This document shows positions 44,067 to 52,157 of a stretch of 64,000 nt of DNA, piece by piece. The position numbers and the translations under genes are program-made. Numbering within the stretch: the stretch's first letter is position 1; each line of letters begins with the position of its first letter. The notes below the pieces were generated by a model, which saw only the letters and a program-made list of their open reading frames with translations, ran no database searches and had not been told where the DNA came from. The DNA is from Ferrovibrio sp. MS7. GTDB taxonomy: Bacteria; Pseudomonadota; Alphaproteobacteria; Ferrovibrionales; Ferrovibrionaceae. The stretch spans positions 310,001-374,000 of the forward strand of contig NZ_JBBKBA010000002.1 of the NCBI RefSeq assembly GCF_038404985.1, given 5' to 3'.

Positions 44067-44998
44067 AGCTGCATGTAGCCATGGTCGGCGGCATTGCCGC
44101 CGCAGACCATGATGCCGACGCGCTCACCATGCGCCGGCTTGTAGGCGCCAGAGAGCAACGCCGCGAAAGCCGTGGCGCCGCCCGGTTCGGTGGCGAGCCG
44201 CAGCTTGTCCCACAGCACCGCCTGCGCCATGCGGATGGCATCGTCGGGCACCAGAACGCTCGCAGCGACAAACTGCTGCGCGATCGGGAACATCAACTGC
44301 CCGACCTGGCGCGGCGCCAGCGAGTCCGACGCGATGCCGCCGGCCGGCGCATCCACCGGCTGTCCGGCCTTGAGCGCCATGTTTAGTGTCGGCGCGGTTT
44401 CCGGCTCCACGGCGATAACGCGCGTGCGGCCCCGATACCAGGCGGCGATGCCACCGATGAAACCGCCGCCACCGACCGCAACCAGCACGCTATCGAGGTC
44501 CGGCACCTGCTGCTCGAATTCGAGGCCGCAGGTGCCTTGGCCGAGCAAGGTTTCCGGCTGGTCATAAGCATGTACCGGCAGCGCGCCGCTTTCCGCGCGC
44601 CAAGCCTCCGATGCCGCCAAGGCATCGGCATAGCGTTCGCCTTCGATCACCAGATCGGCGCCATAGGCGCGGATACGGGCAATCTTGGCGCGCGAGGCGA
44701 CACTCGGCACATAGATGCGCGCCGGCAGGCCGAGCCGCATCGCCGCATAGGCCACCGCCGCGCCGTGATTGCCGCCAGAGGCCGCCACCACACCCGCTTT
44801 TGGCACAGTGCTGCCAAGCAGGTTGGCGAAAGCGCCACGCGGCTTGAACGAGCCGGTATGCTGCAGCAATTCCAGTTTAAGCTGGATATCGCCGCCATCG
44901 AGGCCGAAATCACTGGCCGCCACGGCGATCACCGGGGTGCGCCGCACATGCGGGCGAATGCGCCCCTCGGTAGCGGCAATGGCCTCTCGATTGATCAT
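44063..44998 (-). CDS. PLP-dependent threonine/serine dehydratase family protein
   Basis: A 311-residue fold-type II PLP enzyme. The Schiff-base lysine is in LLQHTGSFKPRGAFANL and the phosphate-binding loop is VGGGGFIGGIAAW, with ASGGNHGAAVAYAA also conserved. It lacks the C-terminal ACT regulatory domains of biosynthetic IlvA, so it is more like catabolic threonine dehydratase, serine dehydratase or serine racemase. Distinguishing them by eye is not possible. Its stop overlaps that of the S4 gene by four bases. Confidence 0.85.
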   Translation of the reverse strand: MINREAIAATEGRIRPHVRRTPVIAVAASDFGLDGGDIQLKLELLQHTGSFKPRGAFANLLGSTVPKAGVVAASGGNHGAAVAYAAMRLGLPARIYVPSVASRAKIARIRAYGADLVIEGERYADALAASEAWRAESGALPVHAYDQPETLLGQGTCGLEFEQQVPDLDSVLVAVGGGGFIGGIAAWYRGRTRVIAVEPETAPTLNMALKAGQPVDAPAGGIASDSLAPRQVGQLMFPIAQQFVAASVLVPDDAIRMAQAVLWDKLRLATEPGGATAFAALLSGAYKPAHGERVGIMVCGGNAADHGYMQL

Positions 44999-45017
44999 GG
45001 GCGATCTCCTTGTACCG

Positions 45018-45043
45018 CGGCCTTCTGCGGCGGCCTTCTGCGG
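45018..45043. repeat. Tandem 13-bp repeat upstream of the dehydratase
   Basis: Two exact adjacent copies of cggccttctgcgg (45018-45030 and 45031-45043), followed by an inverted repeat ggcgg/ccgcc (45042-45046 and 45051-45055). It sits in the divergent gap between the dehydratase and HIG1 genes. It may be replication slippage or an operator; nothing else supports either. Confidence 0.6.
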
Positions 45044-45110
45044 CGGTATGCCGCCACCTGCTAACCTGCCCGGGGCTGGACCGCAAGCCGGCGCGCGCTA
45101 TGATCAGACC

Positions 45111-45308
45111 ATGAGCTCATTCGTCCATGCTATGATTCCGGTTGCCATCGGCGCCACCTTCATCGTGCTGTGCATTGGCATCTATGCCCTGTTCCGCGGC
45201 GGGCGGTTCAACCGGTCCTATTCCAACCTGCTGATGCGCTGGCGCATCCTGCTGCAATTCATCGCCATCTGCCTGATCGCCCTGGCCGGCCTGGTGCTGG
45301 GGAAGTAG
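45111..45308 (+). CDS. HIG1-domain twin transmembrane protein
   Basis: A 65-residue protein with two helices (residues about 8-28 and 45-63) joined by a polar loop, FRGGRFNRSYSNLLMRWRIL, which matches the hypoxia-induced HIG1 domain pattern. Bacterial and mitochondrial HIG1 proteins associate with respiratory complexes. ATG 45111 (MSSFVHAM) is chosen because the frame upstream lies in the divergent dehydratase region. PduO starts four bases after its stop, a pairing often seen in alphaproteobacteria. Confidence 0.85.
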   Translation: MSSFVHAMIPVAIGATFIVLCIGIYALFRGGRFNRSYSNLLMRWRILLQFIAICLIALAGLVLGK

Positions 45309-45312
45309 CCCC

Positions 45313-45882
45313 ATGGTCAAGCTGGACAAGATCTATACGCGCGGCGGCGACAAGGGCCAGACCTCGCTGGTCGACGGCACCCGCGTGCCCAAGCACGACC
45401 TGCGCGTCGCCGCCTACGGCACTGCCGACGAGACCAATGCGGCGCTCGGACTGGCACGCCTGCATACCAAGGACCTGCCGGACCTCGATGCTATGCTCGG
45501 GCGTATCCAGAATGATCTGTTCGATCTCGGCGCCGACCTTGCCACGCCGGAGCAGGAGGCACCGAAATGGGAGCCGTTGCGCATCGTGCAGGCGCAGGTC
45601 GACCGCCTGGAAGCCGAGATCGATGCGATGAACGCGCAGATCCCGCCGCTGCATTCCTTCATCCTGCCGGGCGGTTCGCCGGCCGCCGCCTATCTGCATC
45701 TGGCGCGCACGCTGTCGCGCCGCGCCGAGCGGCTTGCCGTCGAGCTCACCGAACGCGAGACGATCAATCCGATGGTGGTTAAATACCTGAACCGGCTCTC
45801 CGACCACCTGTTCGTGGCCGCGCGGCATGCCAACAACAACGGCGCCAGCGATGTGCTCTGGGTGCCGGGCCAGAACCGCTAG
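45313..45882 (+). CDS. pduO: Cob(I)alamin adenosyltransferase, PduO type
   Basis: A 189-residue enzyme that transfers the adenosyl group of ATP to cobalamin. Opening KLDKIYTRGGDKGQTSLVDG contains the ATP-binding loop, and AAYGTADETNAALG plus HSFILPGGSPAAAYLHLART (containing conserved Arg) and RYLNRLSD-like NRLSDHLFVAAR are diagnostic of the PduO class. No cobalamin biosynthesis genes or riboswitch are in the window, so it may serve cobalamin salvage. It is cotranscribed with the HIG1 gene. Confidence 0.93.
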   Translation: MVKLDKIYTRGGDKGQTSLVDGTRVPKHDLRVAAYGTADETNAALGLARLHTKDLPDLDAMLGRIQNDLFDLGADLATPEQEAPKWEPLRIVQAQVDRLEAEIDAMNAQIPPLHSFILPGGSPAAAYLHLARTLSRRAERLAVELTERETINPMVVKYLNRLSDHLFVAARHANNNGASDVLWVPGQNR

Positions 45883-45888
45883 ACCCGG

Positions 45889-46383
45889 TCAGAGTTCGCT
45901 GCCGGTTTCCTCGGCCACCTTCTGGCGGATCACGCGCAGGGATTCCATCAGCTCGCGGCCGATAGCGCCGCCATCACCCTTGATATCGGCGCCGACCACG
46001 GCGCGCAGGGCATCGACATGGGTGCGGACCAGCGGCAGCCGGGCTTCGTCCACATCCTTGATCATATCGAGCAGCTTGCAATAGGAATCGCAGACCGCCG
46101 TGACCAGCGGATAACCGAAAGTACCGCCCTGGCCGCGCAATTCATGCGCCACACGACGCAGGTCGAGCAGGTAACGCTGGCGGCCGGCAAGGTCGGTCTC
46201 GGCATTGCGCAGCAAATCGATGATCGTCTGGGTATCGCGCTTGAGGATGCTGCCGAATTCGTTCTTCAGCGCAGCCACGCGCTGGTCGGCAGTCTTCAGC
46301 ATGTCGTCGGCATTCTTGCCCACCGGCCGCGCCTTGCGCGCGATCAGGTTGGGATTGCCGATGAATTCAACGTCGTCGCTCAT
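45889..46383 (-). CDS. Histidine phosphotransfer (Hpt) domain protein
   Basis: A 164-residue all-helical protein. The phosphoacceptor is likely His80 in LRRVAHELRGQGGTFGYPLV, matching the H-E-x-x-G pattern of Hpt domains. No kinase, receiver or membrane segment is fused. Its start overlaps the stop of the response regulator gene by four bases (ATGA), so the two proteins are made together and probably exchange phosphate. The cognate kinase is not in the immediate neighbourhood. Confidence 0.75.
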   Translation of the reverse strand: MSDDVEFIGNPNLIARKARPVGKNADDMLKTADQRVAALKNEFGSILKRDTQTIIDLLRNAETDLAGRQRYLLDLRRVAHELRGQGGTFGYPLVTAVCDSYCKLLDMIKDVDEARLPLVRTHVDALRAVVGADIKGDGGAIGRELMESLRVIRQKVAEETGSEL

Positions 46384-46868
46384 TGGTCTTCCTTGCGCCG
46401 CTTCGGGCCGCGATAGCTGTCCGCCCGGCGGCGGCGGCGATCCGGCCCGAAGAAACTCTTGGTCTTCACGAACTGCCTGGGCCGCTCGATCACTTCCACC
46501 ACACGGCCATACAAGGCCTGGGCCGAGATCGGCTTGGCGAGGAACTCGGTGACGCCGGCATCGCGCGCGGTAAAAATGTTGGTGCGCGTGGTGTTGGCGG
46601 TAAGCATGATGATCGGCAGCAGCCGCATCGACTTGTTTGCACGGATCCGGCGGATCAGCTCGATGCCGGATTTCTCGCCCATATCCCAGTCGCTGATCAC
46701 CAGATCGACGGCGATTTCGGCAAGCTGCTCCAGGGCCTGATCGACGCTATCGGCCTGCGCCACACTGCGCACGCCGATGCCGTTCAAGGTATTGGCGACG
46801 ATGTTGCGCATGAACCGGTTGTCATCGACCACCAGAACACTGACTGAACCAAGATCATAAAGCTGCAT
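46380..46868 (-). CDS. CheY-like single-domain response regulator
   Basis: A 162-residue receiver protein. The acidic pocket is VVDDNRF at Asp15/16, the phosphoacceptor is Asp60 in LVISDWDMGEKSG, with Thr90 and Lys112 (FLAKPIS) completing the site. No DNA-binding output domain is present. The C-terminus is the basic KSFFGPDRRRRRADSYRGPK, a tail common in alphaproteobacterial CheY-like proteins. ATG 46868 is chosen; a longer reading lies in the promoter gap. It precedes the Hpt gene with a four-base overlap. Confidence 0.88.
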   Translation of the reverse strand: MQLYDLGSVSVLVVDDNRFMRNIVANTLNGIGVRSVAQADSVDQALEQLAEIAVDLVISDWDMGEKSGIELIRRIRANKSMRLLPIIMLTANTTRTNIFTARDAGVTEFLAKPISAQALYGRVVEVIERPRQFVKTKSFFGPDRRRRRADSYRGPKRRKEDQ

Positions 46869-46911
46869 CGACCGCGACTGCCCCCTCTCGCGGGCCAGGA
46901 TTTTACCCGCC

Positions 46912-47823
46912 TTACCCGGTCGCCACAATCGCTGATTGGGTTTCTACCGTATCATTCAATGCCACGCGGATATGCTCGCGTAATACGATAGCTGCCTGGC
47001 CGGGTCCGGATCCTGCTCGCACTGGCGGCAGATGCAGGCAGATGGCGGCACGCGGCAGTGGTGGGAAGCCATCGGCGAGCCCAAGCGGACGCAGGTCGCG
47101 GGCCATGGTGCCGGCCTTGAACACCGAAACCGCCAGCCCGACCCGCACCGCTGCCTCTACCGCCGCGTAATTGGCACTGAGATAGGCCATGCGCCAGGGA
47201 ATGGCCGCCTGTTCCAGCGCCGCGATGGCCCACGCCCGGAACAGGCAGCCACTGGGCGAGAGCGCCAGCGGCAGGGGCCGCCGCTGGGGCACCGCATGGC
47301 CGCGCGCCGTGGCCCAGACTGGCGTCTCATAGCGCAGCAGCTCGCCAGTGCTGTCATCCAGCTTTGCCGCGTCGTGCATGACAATGGCGAGATCGAGTTC
47401 GCGCCCCAATTGCCGGGGCATTTCAGCGGTCAGGCCGGTAATCACCTCCACCTCGATGCCAGGATGGCTGGCGGCGAAACGCGCCAGGATCGGCGGCACC
47501 AGGGTGGCCGAATAATCCGCCATCACGCCAAGCCGCACCCGGCCGCGCAGGCCGGGCCGCGCCACGCTCTGCAAGGCCTCGCGCTGTAACGCCAGCAAAC
47601 GCCGGGCATAACCCAGCATCGCCTCGCCCTCCGGCGTCGCTACCGGACGGCGGCGGTCGCGGTCGAGCAACTTCACGCCGGCCACCGCCTCCAGCCTTTG
47701 CACCTGCATGCTCACCGCCGACTGCGTGCGGTTCAGCGCCCGGGCGGCCGCCGTGAAACCGCCCTGGTCCAGCACCGCCACGAAGGCCGCCAGCAGATCC
47801 GGATCAAGCCGGGTCTCCATCAT
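46912..47823 (-). CDS. LysR-family transcriptional regulator
   Basis: A 303-residue regulator with the N-terminal helix-turn-helix LDQGGFTAAARALNRTQSAV and the start of the effector domain at GRVRLGVMADYSATLVPPIL. Two tandem ATG codons (47823 and 47820) follow AAGGAA; either could be used. It is divergent from the EamA transporter gene with 112 bases between, where TTGA-N12-TCAA (47827 region) resembles a LysR binding half-pair. It probably controls that transporter. The inducer is unknown. Confidence 0.88.
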   Translation of the reverse strand: MMETRLDPDLLAAFVAVLDQGGFTAAARALNRTQSAVSMQVQRLEAVAGVKLLDRDRRRPVATPEGEAMLGYARRLLALQREALQSVARPGLRGRVRLGVMADYSATLVPPILARFAASHPGIEVEVITGLTAEMPRQLGRELDLAIVMHDAAKLDDSTGELLRYETPVWATARGHAVPQRRPLPLALSPSGCLFRAWAIAALEQAAIPWRMAYLSANYAAVEAAVRVGLAVSVFKAGTMARDLRPLGLADGFPPLPRAAICLHLPPVRAGSGPGQAAIVLREHIRVALNDTVETQSAIVATG

Positions 47824-47935
47824 CAATTTCCTTGATTAATACTATTCTCAACATTCTCTTTCATGATGATGCGCTTCCGGGCAGGATCAGGCAACAACAA
47901 ACCGCCTCCCCGCCCGACTCTCCGGCCTGTATCCC

Positions 47936-48847
47936 ATGACTCTGCCTGACACCCGACGCCCGTTGCTCGGCCTCACCGCCGCCTGCTGCTCCAGCCTGCT
48001 GGGCGGCAGCGCCGTGGTCGCCACCCGCTATGCCGTCGCCGGCCTCGATCCGGTGGCGTTGGCGGCTCTGCGCTATGGCCTCGGCGCCATCGTGCTCGGC
48101 GTCCTGGTCCTGCTGCTGCGGCGGGCAACACGGCTGAAACGGCGCGACTGGCTGGCGGTGTTCCTGCTTGGCGCCCTGTTCTTTGCCGCCTTCCCGGCCC
48201 TGTTCAGCGCCAGCCTGGCCTATACCTCGGCGGCGCGCGGCGCGCTGGCGCTCTCCACCCTGCCGTTCCTCACCCTGCTCTGCGCCGCCGCACTGGGCCG
48301 CGAGAAACTCACTGCGCTGAAGCTTACCGGCGTGTTGCTGGCGCTGGGCGGCGTCAGCCTGGCGCTGATCTCGGGCCGCGATTTGGCGGCACCCGATGGT
48401 GCCTGGCGCGGCGACCTGCTGATGGTCGCCACTGCCCTGCTCGGTGCCGTGTTCAATGCCCTGGCGCGGCCCTACATGGCGAAATACGGTGCGCTGGGTT
48501 TCACCGCCTGGGGCATGCTGTTTGGCGCCGTGCTGCTCAACGCCATCGCCTGGGGCGAACCGTCACGCCATGCCGCCACAGCATTGCCGCTGCTGGCCTG
48601 GGCCGCCATCGCCTATCTCGGCATCGTCGGCGCGGCGCTGATCTTCTATCTCTGGAGCCTGGGGCTGGAGTATGCCTCGCCAACCCAGGTGGCGATCACC
48701 GTGGCGCTCAACCCGGTGAGTGCCATGACGCTCGGCGCTCTGCTGCTGCATGAACCGGTCAGCGGCGCGCTGCCGCTGGGGCTGGCGGCGATCCTGCTCG
48801 GGATCGCCTGTGCCAACTGGCCCGCGCCTGCGCCAGCAAAGCCATAG
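47936..48847 (+). CDS. EamA/DMT-family transporter
   Basis: A 303-residue membrane protein with ten helices in two EamA repeats (LLGGSAVVATRYAVAGLDPV near the start; LSTLPFLTLLCAAALGREKL at the end of repeat 1; ALNPVSAMTLGALLLHEPVS in repeat 2). Such proteins export metabolites or amino acids. Its divergent LysR neighbour suggests inducible expression. Its last 89 bases overlap the 3' end of the convergent msrQ gene. Confidence 0.88.
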   Translation: MTLPDTRRPLLGLTAACCSSLLGGSAVVATRYAVAGLDPVALAALRYGLGAIVLGVLVLLLRRATRLKRRDWLAVFLLGALFFAAFPALFSASLAYTSAARGALALSTLPFLTLLCAAALGREKLTALKLTGVLLALGGVSLALISGRDLAAPDGAWRGDLLMVATALLGAVFNALARPYMAKYGALGFTAWGMLFGAVLLNAIAWGEPSRHAATALPLLAWAAIAYLGIVGAALIFYLWSLGLEYASPTQVAITVALNPVSAMTLGALLLHEPVSGALPLGLAAILLGIACANWPAPAPAKP

Positions 48848-49625
48848 CCAGTGCCGCGCCCAATGTGAGCCAGCCTGGCGAGATGCGGAAATCGAACATC
48901 CAGTTCGCCGCAGCCAGGCGGCGCCAGGGCAGTTGCGTGCAGCAGGCAGCCCAGCCGAGTTCGGCACCCGCCGCCACCAGGCCGGCCAGCAATGCCAGCG
49001 GCCAGGCTTCCCAGGCCTTGCGCAACCGGCCCATGGCATAGCCGAGGCGGTAGAGCATCAGCCACAGGAAGATGCCGACCTGCAACATCGGCGGATCGAT
49101 CTCGCGCTTGGCCTGCAGCAGATAATGCACCAGGGCGATCACGGCGATGAGGTAGACAATGCGATGCAGCCTGCCCCAGGCCTTGCCGCCCATGCGGCGG
49201 ATCGCCGAGTCGAAGGAGGTGATGCCGAGCGCGATCAGCCCAAGCACAGCAACAAAACCAATCGTGAGATAGAAGCGCAGCACGATCTCGGTGGCGACGC
49301 GCACCAGATCGAACTTGAGGTCGGCGATATAGATGCTGAGATGCAGCAATGCATAGGCCATGGCGGCAACGCCGATCTGGCGCCGCAGCTTGATCAGGGC
49401 CGGCCAATCGAGCAGCCGGCGCAGCGGCGTGATGCCGAGCGAACCGAGCAGCAGCCAGACCGCCCAGCGGCCGGATTCATGGGTCAGTTCGTCGATCGGG
49501 CGCGGCCCCAGGTCATTCAACGCCAGCCGCGCCGCCAGCCACAGGCCGGGCAGCCAAAGCAGCACGAAGCAGGCCGCCTTCAGCGGCGACAGGCGACCAT
49601 CGCGTTCTTGCCAGGGAAAAGCCAT
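48759..49625 (-). CDS. msrQ: Heme-binding membrane subunit MsrQ of a periplasmic Met-sulfoxide reductase system
   Basis: A 288-residue protein of the YedZ/MsrQ family, which passes electrons from the quinone pool or flavin reductase to MsrP. Six helices are apparent, and heme-ligand histidines lie in YALLHLSIYI, GRLHRIVYL and ALVHYLLQ; GSLGITPLRRL and KLRRQIGVAAMAYALLHL are conserved. The usual molybdoenzyme partner gene msrP is not adjacent. It is longer than most MsrQ proteins by a C-terminal part of about 70 residues that includes one further helix. Its tail overlaps the end of the convergent EamA gene. Confidence 0.85.
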   Translation of the reverse strand: MAFPWQERDGRLSPLKAACFVLLWLPGLWLAARLALNDLGPRPIDELTHESGRWAVWLLLGSLGITPLRRLLDWPALIKLRRQIGVAAMAYALLHLSIYIADLKFDLVRVATEIVLRFYLTIGFVAVLGLIALGITSFDSAIRRMGGKAWGRLHRIVYLIAVIALVHYLLQAKREIDPPMLQVGIFLWLMLYRLGYAMGRLRKAWEAWPLALLAGLVAAGAELGWAACCTQLPWRRLAAANWMFDFRISPGWLTLGAALAMALLAQARASWHRRSRAGSPPAPAAARR

Positions 49626-49688
49626 GGCAGGGAAAATCGCAAGCGCGCGGCGCCAAGGCAAGCGCCGTCTCTGTCACGATGGAGAGAG

Positions 49689-50096
49689 CTATTTCGCCCT
49701 GAGGCAGCGCGCCACGATCTGGCCGCAGGCCACCAGCGTCTCGCGCCCGGTGGCGGTGCGGCCCTTCATCGCCACCTCGGTGACGCGACCCTGGCGCAGG
49801 GCGAAGGTGGTCTCGCAATAGCGGAAATACTCGTATTCGCCGCCCGGACGGCTGAGCGGCGAGTAATCCCGGTCGGTACCGCTGTTCATCGAGGCATAGG
49901 CCGAGCTTTCACGGAAGTAGCTCAGCAGGTCGACGCCGTTTTCACGATTGCGTGCAGTCGGTTCGCCGGCGCAGGAAAGCAATTGCTGCTCGGACAGGCC
50001 GACAAGTTCCTTCTGGCCGCGCAGGGCCAGTTCTTCCTGGCCGGAAGAACAGCCGGCGAGTACCACTAGGAAGGCAAGCGCAAGGACGTGTTTCAT
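49689..50096 (-). CDS. Small lipoprotein of unknown function
   Basis: A 135-residue protein with signal peptide and lipobox MKHVLALAFLVVLAGCSSG. The mature part starts with VGLSEQQLLSCAGEPTARN, a pattern seen in OmlA/BamE-like or small envelope lipoproteins where an early helix is followed by GxP and a beta strand (EYFRYCETTFALRQGRVTEV). Six cysteines include the lipidated one. It precedes msrQ on the same strand by 64 bases. I do not recognise a named function. Confidence 0.75.
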   Translation of the reverse strand: MKHVLALAFLVVLAGCSSGQEELALRGQKELVGLSEQQLLSCAGEPTARNRENGVDLLSYFRESSAYASMNSGTDRDYSPLSRPGGEYEYFRYCETTFALRQGRVTEVAMKGRTATGRETLVACGQIVARCLRAK

Positions 50097-50266
50097 GGCG
50101 GCGGAGCATGCCGGAAGCCGCTGCCGTCGTCAAACGCCGGCACGCCCGGTGCCGCAATTGCGGCCCCAGAATTGCCGACCCCGAATTGCAGCCCTGGGGC
50201 CTTTGCGTTACAGCTTGGCCATAGAAGCGCCCCAGCGCCCCCGAGAAGCATCCTCCAGGAGGAACA

Positions 50267-51352
50267 ATGGCCGAGTATGTGACGGTGATGCCCGAAGCCC
50301 TGCGCCAGACAGTGCGCGCGGTTTGCCGCCAGGGCGGCAGCAACGAGCGCGAAGCGGCCCTGGTGGCCGACAACCTGGTGCTGGCTAACTTGAGCGGCCA
50401 TGACAGCCACGGCGTCGGCATGCTGCCGCAATACTGGCTGGCGGTGCATGAGAAACGGCTCAAGGTGAATCAGAGCGCCCGCGTGGCCCTGGATAACGGC
50501 GCCATGGTGACCATTGATGGCGGTTATGGCTATGGCCAGGTGATCGGCCATGAGGCGATGGAACTGGCGATCCTGCGCGCCCGCGAGCATGGCGTCTGCG
50601 TCATGGCGATCCGTGAAACCCACCATATCGGCCGCATCGGCCATTGGGGCGAGCAATGCGCCTCGGCCGGCATGATCTCGACGCATTACGTCAACGTGGT
50701 GAACCGCTCGCCACTGGTGGCGCCGTTCGGCGGTTCGGATGCCCGCTTCGCCACCAATCCCTATTGCTGCGCCATTCCGGGCCTTGGCGATGCCGAGCCC
50801 ATCGTGCTGGACATGGCCACCAGCACCATCGCCATGGGCAAGGTGCGCGTGGCAATGAACAAGGGCGAACAGGTGCCGCCCGGCATCCTGATCGACAGCC
50901 AGGGCAACCCGACCACCGACCCGAAGGTGATGTTCAACCAGCCCATCGGCGCCATTCGTGCCTTCGGCGAACACAAGGGTTTCGGCCTGGCGCTGATCGC
51001 TGAACTGCTTTCCGGGCCTTTAAGCGGCGGCGGCACCGGCCGCAACCGCTGGGATGTCGGCACCATCACCAACAACATGCTCTCCATCGTGTTTGATCCA
51101 GCCAAACTCGGCGGCGCCGATAGCTGGCAGCAAGAGGCAGAAGCCTTCGTGAATTTCGTGAAGGATTCGCCGCCGGCACCGGATAACAAGACCGGTGGCG
51201 TGCTGGTGGCCGGGGAACCGGAGCGCCGCATGCGCGCCGAACGTAATATCAGCGGCATCCCGATCGATGTGACAACCTGGAACGAGATCGTTGCCGCCGC
51301 CGAAATGCTCGGCCATAAGGCTGCCGAAACGCGCCGCCTGGCCGGCCTGTAA
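50267..51352 (+). CDS. Ldh-family malate/L-lactate/ureidoglycolate-type dehydrogenase
   Basis: A 361-residue NAD(P)-dependent oxidoreductase of the Ldh2/MDH family, unrelated to classical Rossmann lactate dehydrogenases. Family residues are NLSGHDSHGVGMLPQY, ETHHIGRIGHWGEQCA, PFGGSDARFATNPYC and GEHKGFGLALIAELL. Substrates in the family include malate, sulfolactate, ureidoglycolate and delta1-piperideine-2-carboxylate, so the true substrate is open. AGGAGG at 50257-50262 fixes ATG 50267. The adjacent hydratase gene suggests a short catabolic operon. The 170-base leader contains an eight-base inverted repeat ggccccag/ctggggcc (50162 and 50194). Confidence 0.88.
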   Translation: MAEYVTVMPEALRQTVRAVCRQGGSNEREAALVADNLVLANLSGHDSHGVGMLPQYWLAVHEKRLKVNQSARVALDNGAMVTIDGGYGYGQVIGHEAMELAILRAREHGVCVMAIRETHHIGRIGHWGEQCASAGMISTHYVNVVNRSPLVAPFGGSDARFATNPYCCAIPGLGDAEPIVLDMATSTIAMGKVRVAMNKGEQVPPGILIDSQGNPTTDPKVMFNQPIGAIRAFGEHKGFGLALIAELLSGPLSGGGTGRNRWDVGTITNNMLSIVFDPAKLGGADSWQQEAEAFVNFVKDSPPAPDNKTGGVLVAGEPERRMRAERNISGIPIDVTTWNEIVAAAEMLGHKAAETRRLAGL

Positions 51353-51371
51353 TTCCGAGGAGATCAAAACG

Positions 51372-52157
51372 ATGAGCGACGCGATTGCCCAAGCCGCCGA
51401 ACGCCTGCGCCAGGCGGAATCCAGCGTCACCGCCTGCGAGCCGGTGCGCGGCCTGCTGGGCACCGAGACCGACCTGCGCACCGCCTATGCTGTGCAGCGC
51501 GCCAACCGCGAGCATTTCATCAGCCAGGGCCGCCGTCTGATCGGCCGCAAGATCGGCACCTCGAGCCCGGCAGCACTGAAGATGTTCGGCATCAGCGCGC
51601 CGACCTACGCCATGCTGTATCACGACATGGTGCTGAATGACGGCGACACAATTCCCGCCGGCCGGCTGATCCAGCCACGCCTGGAAGCGGAAGTGGCGGT
51701 GGTGCTGGAGCGCGACCTCGACATGCCGAACCCGACCCTGGTGGATACGCTGCGCGCCGTGGGCTACGTGGTGCCGGCCATCGAGGTGGTGGACAGCCGC
51801 ATTATCAACACCGCCACCAATATCGTCGACCTGGTCGCTGATAATGTCAGCGGTGCTTTCTTCGTGCTCGGCAGTGTGGCGCGCAAGCTGGACGGCCTGG
51901 ACCTGCGCCGGGCGAGCGGCCTGCTCTATCGTGGCGACGAGGTAATCGGCCAGGGCACTGGCGCTGCAGTGTGGGGCAACCCGATCAATGCACTGGCCTG
52001 GCTGGCGGCGAAGCAAGTCAAGGCCGAATTGCCGTTGCGCGCTGGTGATGTGGTGATGACCGGCACTTATTGCCCGATGCAGCCGGCCAAGCCGGGCGAC
52101 GCCATCGCCATCGAAATCCAGGGCCTGGGCCGCTGCGAAGTGAATTTCGCCGCCTAA
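51372..52157 (+). CDS. 2-Keto-4-pentenoate hydratase family protein (MhpD/HpaH-like)
   Basis: A 261-residue enzyme of the hydratase/decarboxylase family. [46 protein letters not shown] and IEVVDSRI are conserved; the last two carry the metal-binding acidic residues. In aromatic meta-cleavage pathways such enzymes hydrate 2-hydroxy-dienoates. No ring-cleavage genes are nearby, so the pathway is unknown. It starts 19 bases after the dehydrogenase, with GAGGAG upstream. Its stop overlaps that of the convergent Amt-kinase gene. Confidence 0.85.
   Translation: MSDAIAQAAERLRQAESSVTACEPVRGLLGTETDLRTAYAVQRANREHFISQGRRLIGRKIGTSSPAALKMFGISAPTYAMLYHDMVLNDGDTIPAGRLIQPRLEAEVAVVLERDLDMPNPTLVDTLRAVGYVVPAIEVVDSRIINTATNIVDLVADNVSGAFFVLGSVARKLDGLDLRRASGLLYRGDEVIGQGTGAAVWGNPINALAWLAAKQVKAELPLRAGDVVMTGTYCPMQPAKPGDAIAIEIQGLGRCEVNFAA

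Noticed and set aside
45018-45055. The tandem 13-bp repeat as a mobile-element scar
   Set aside because: It has only two copies with no inverted ends or coding remnant; polymerase slippage is a simpler explanation.
50251-50263. Palindrome tcctcc-a-ggagga at the Ldh ribosome-binding site as a regulatory hairpin
   Set aside because: A one-base loop cannot form; with a real loop only about four pairs remain, too weak to argue for control.
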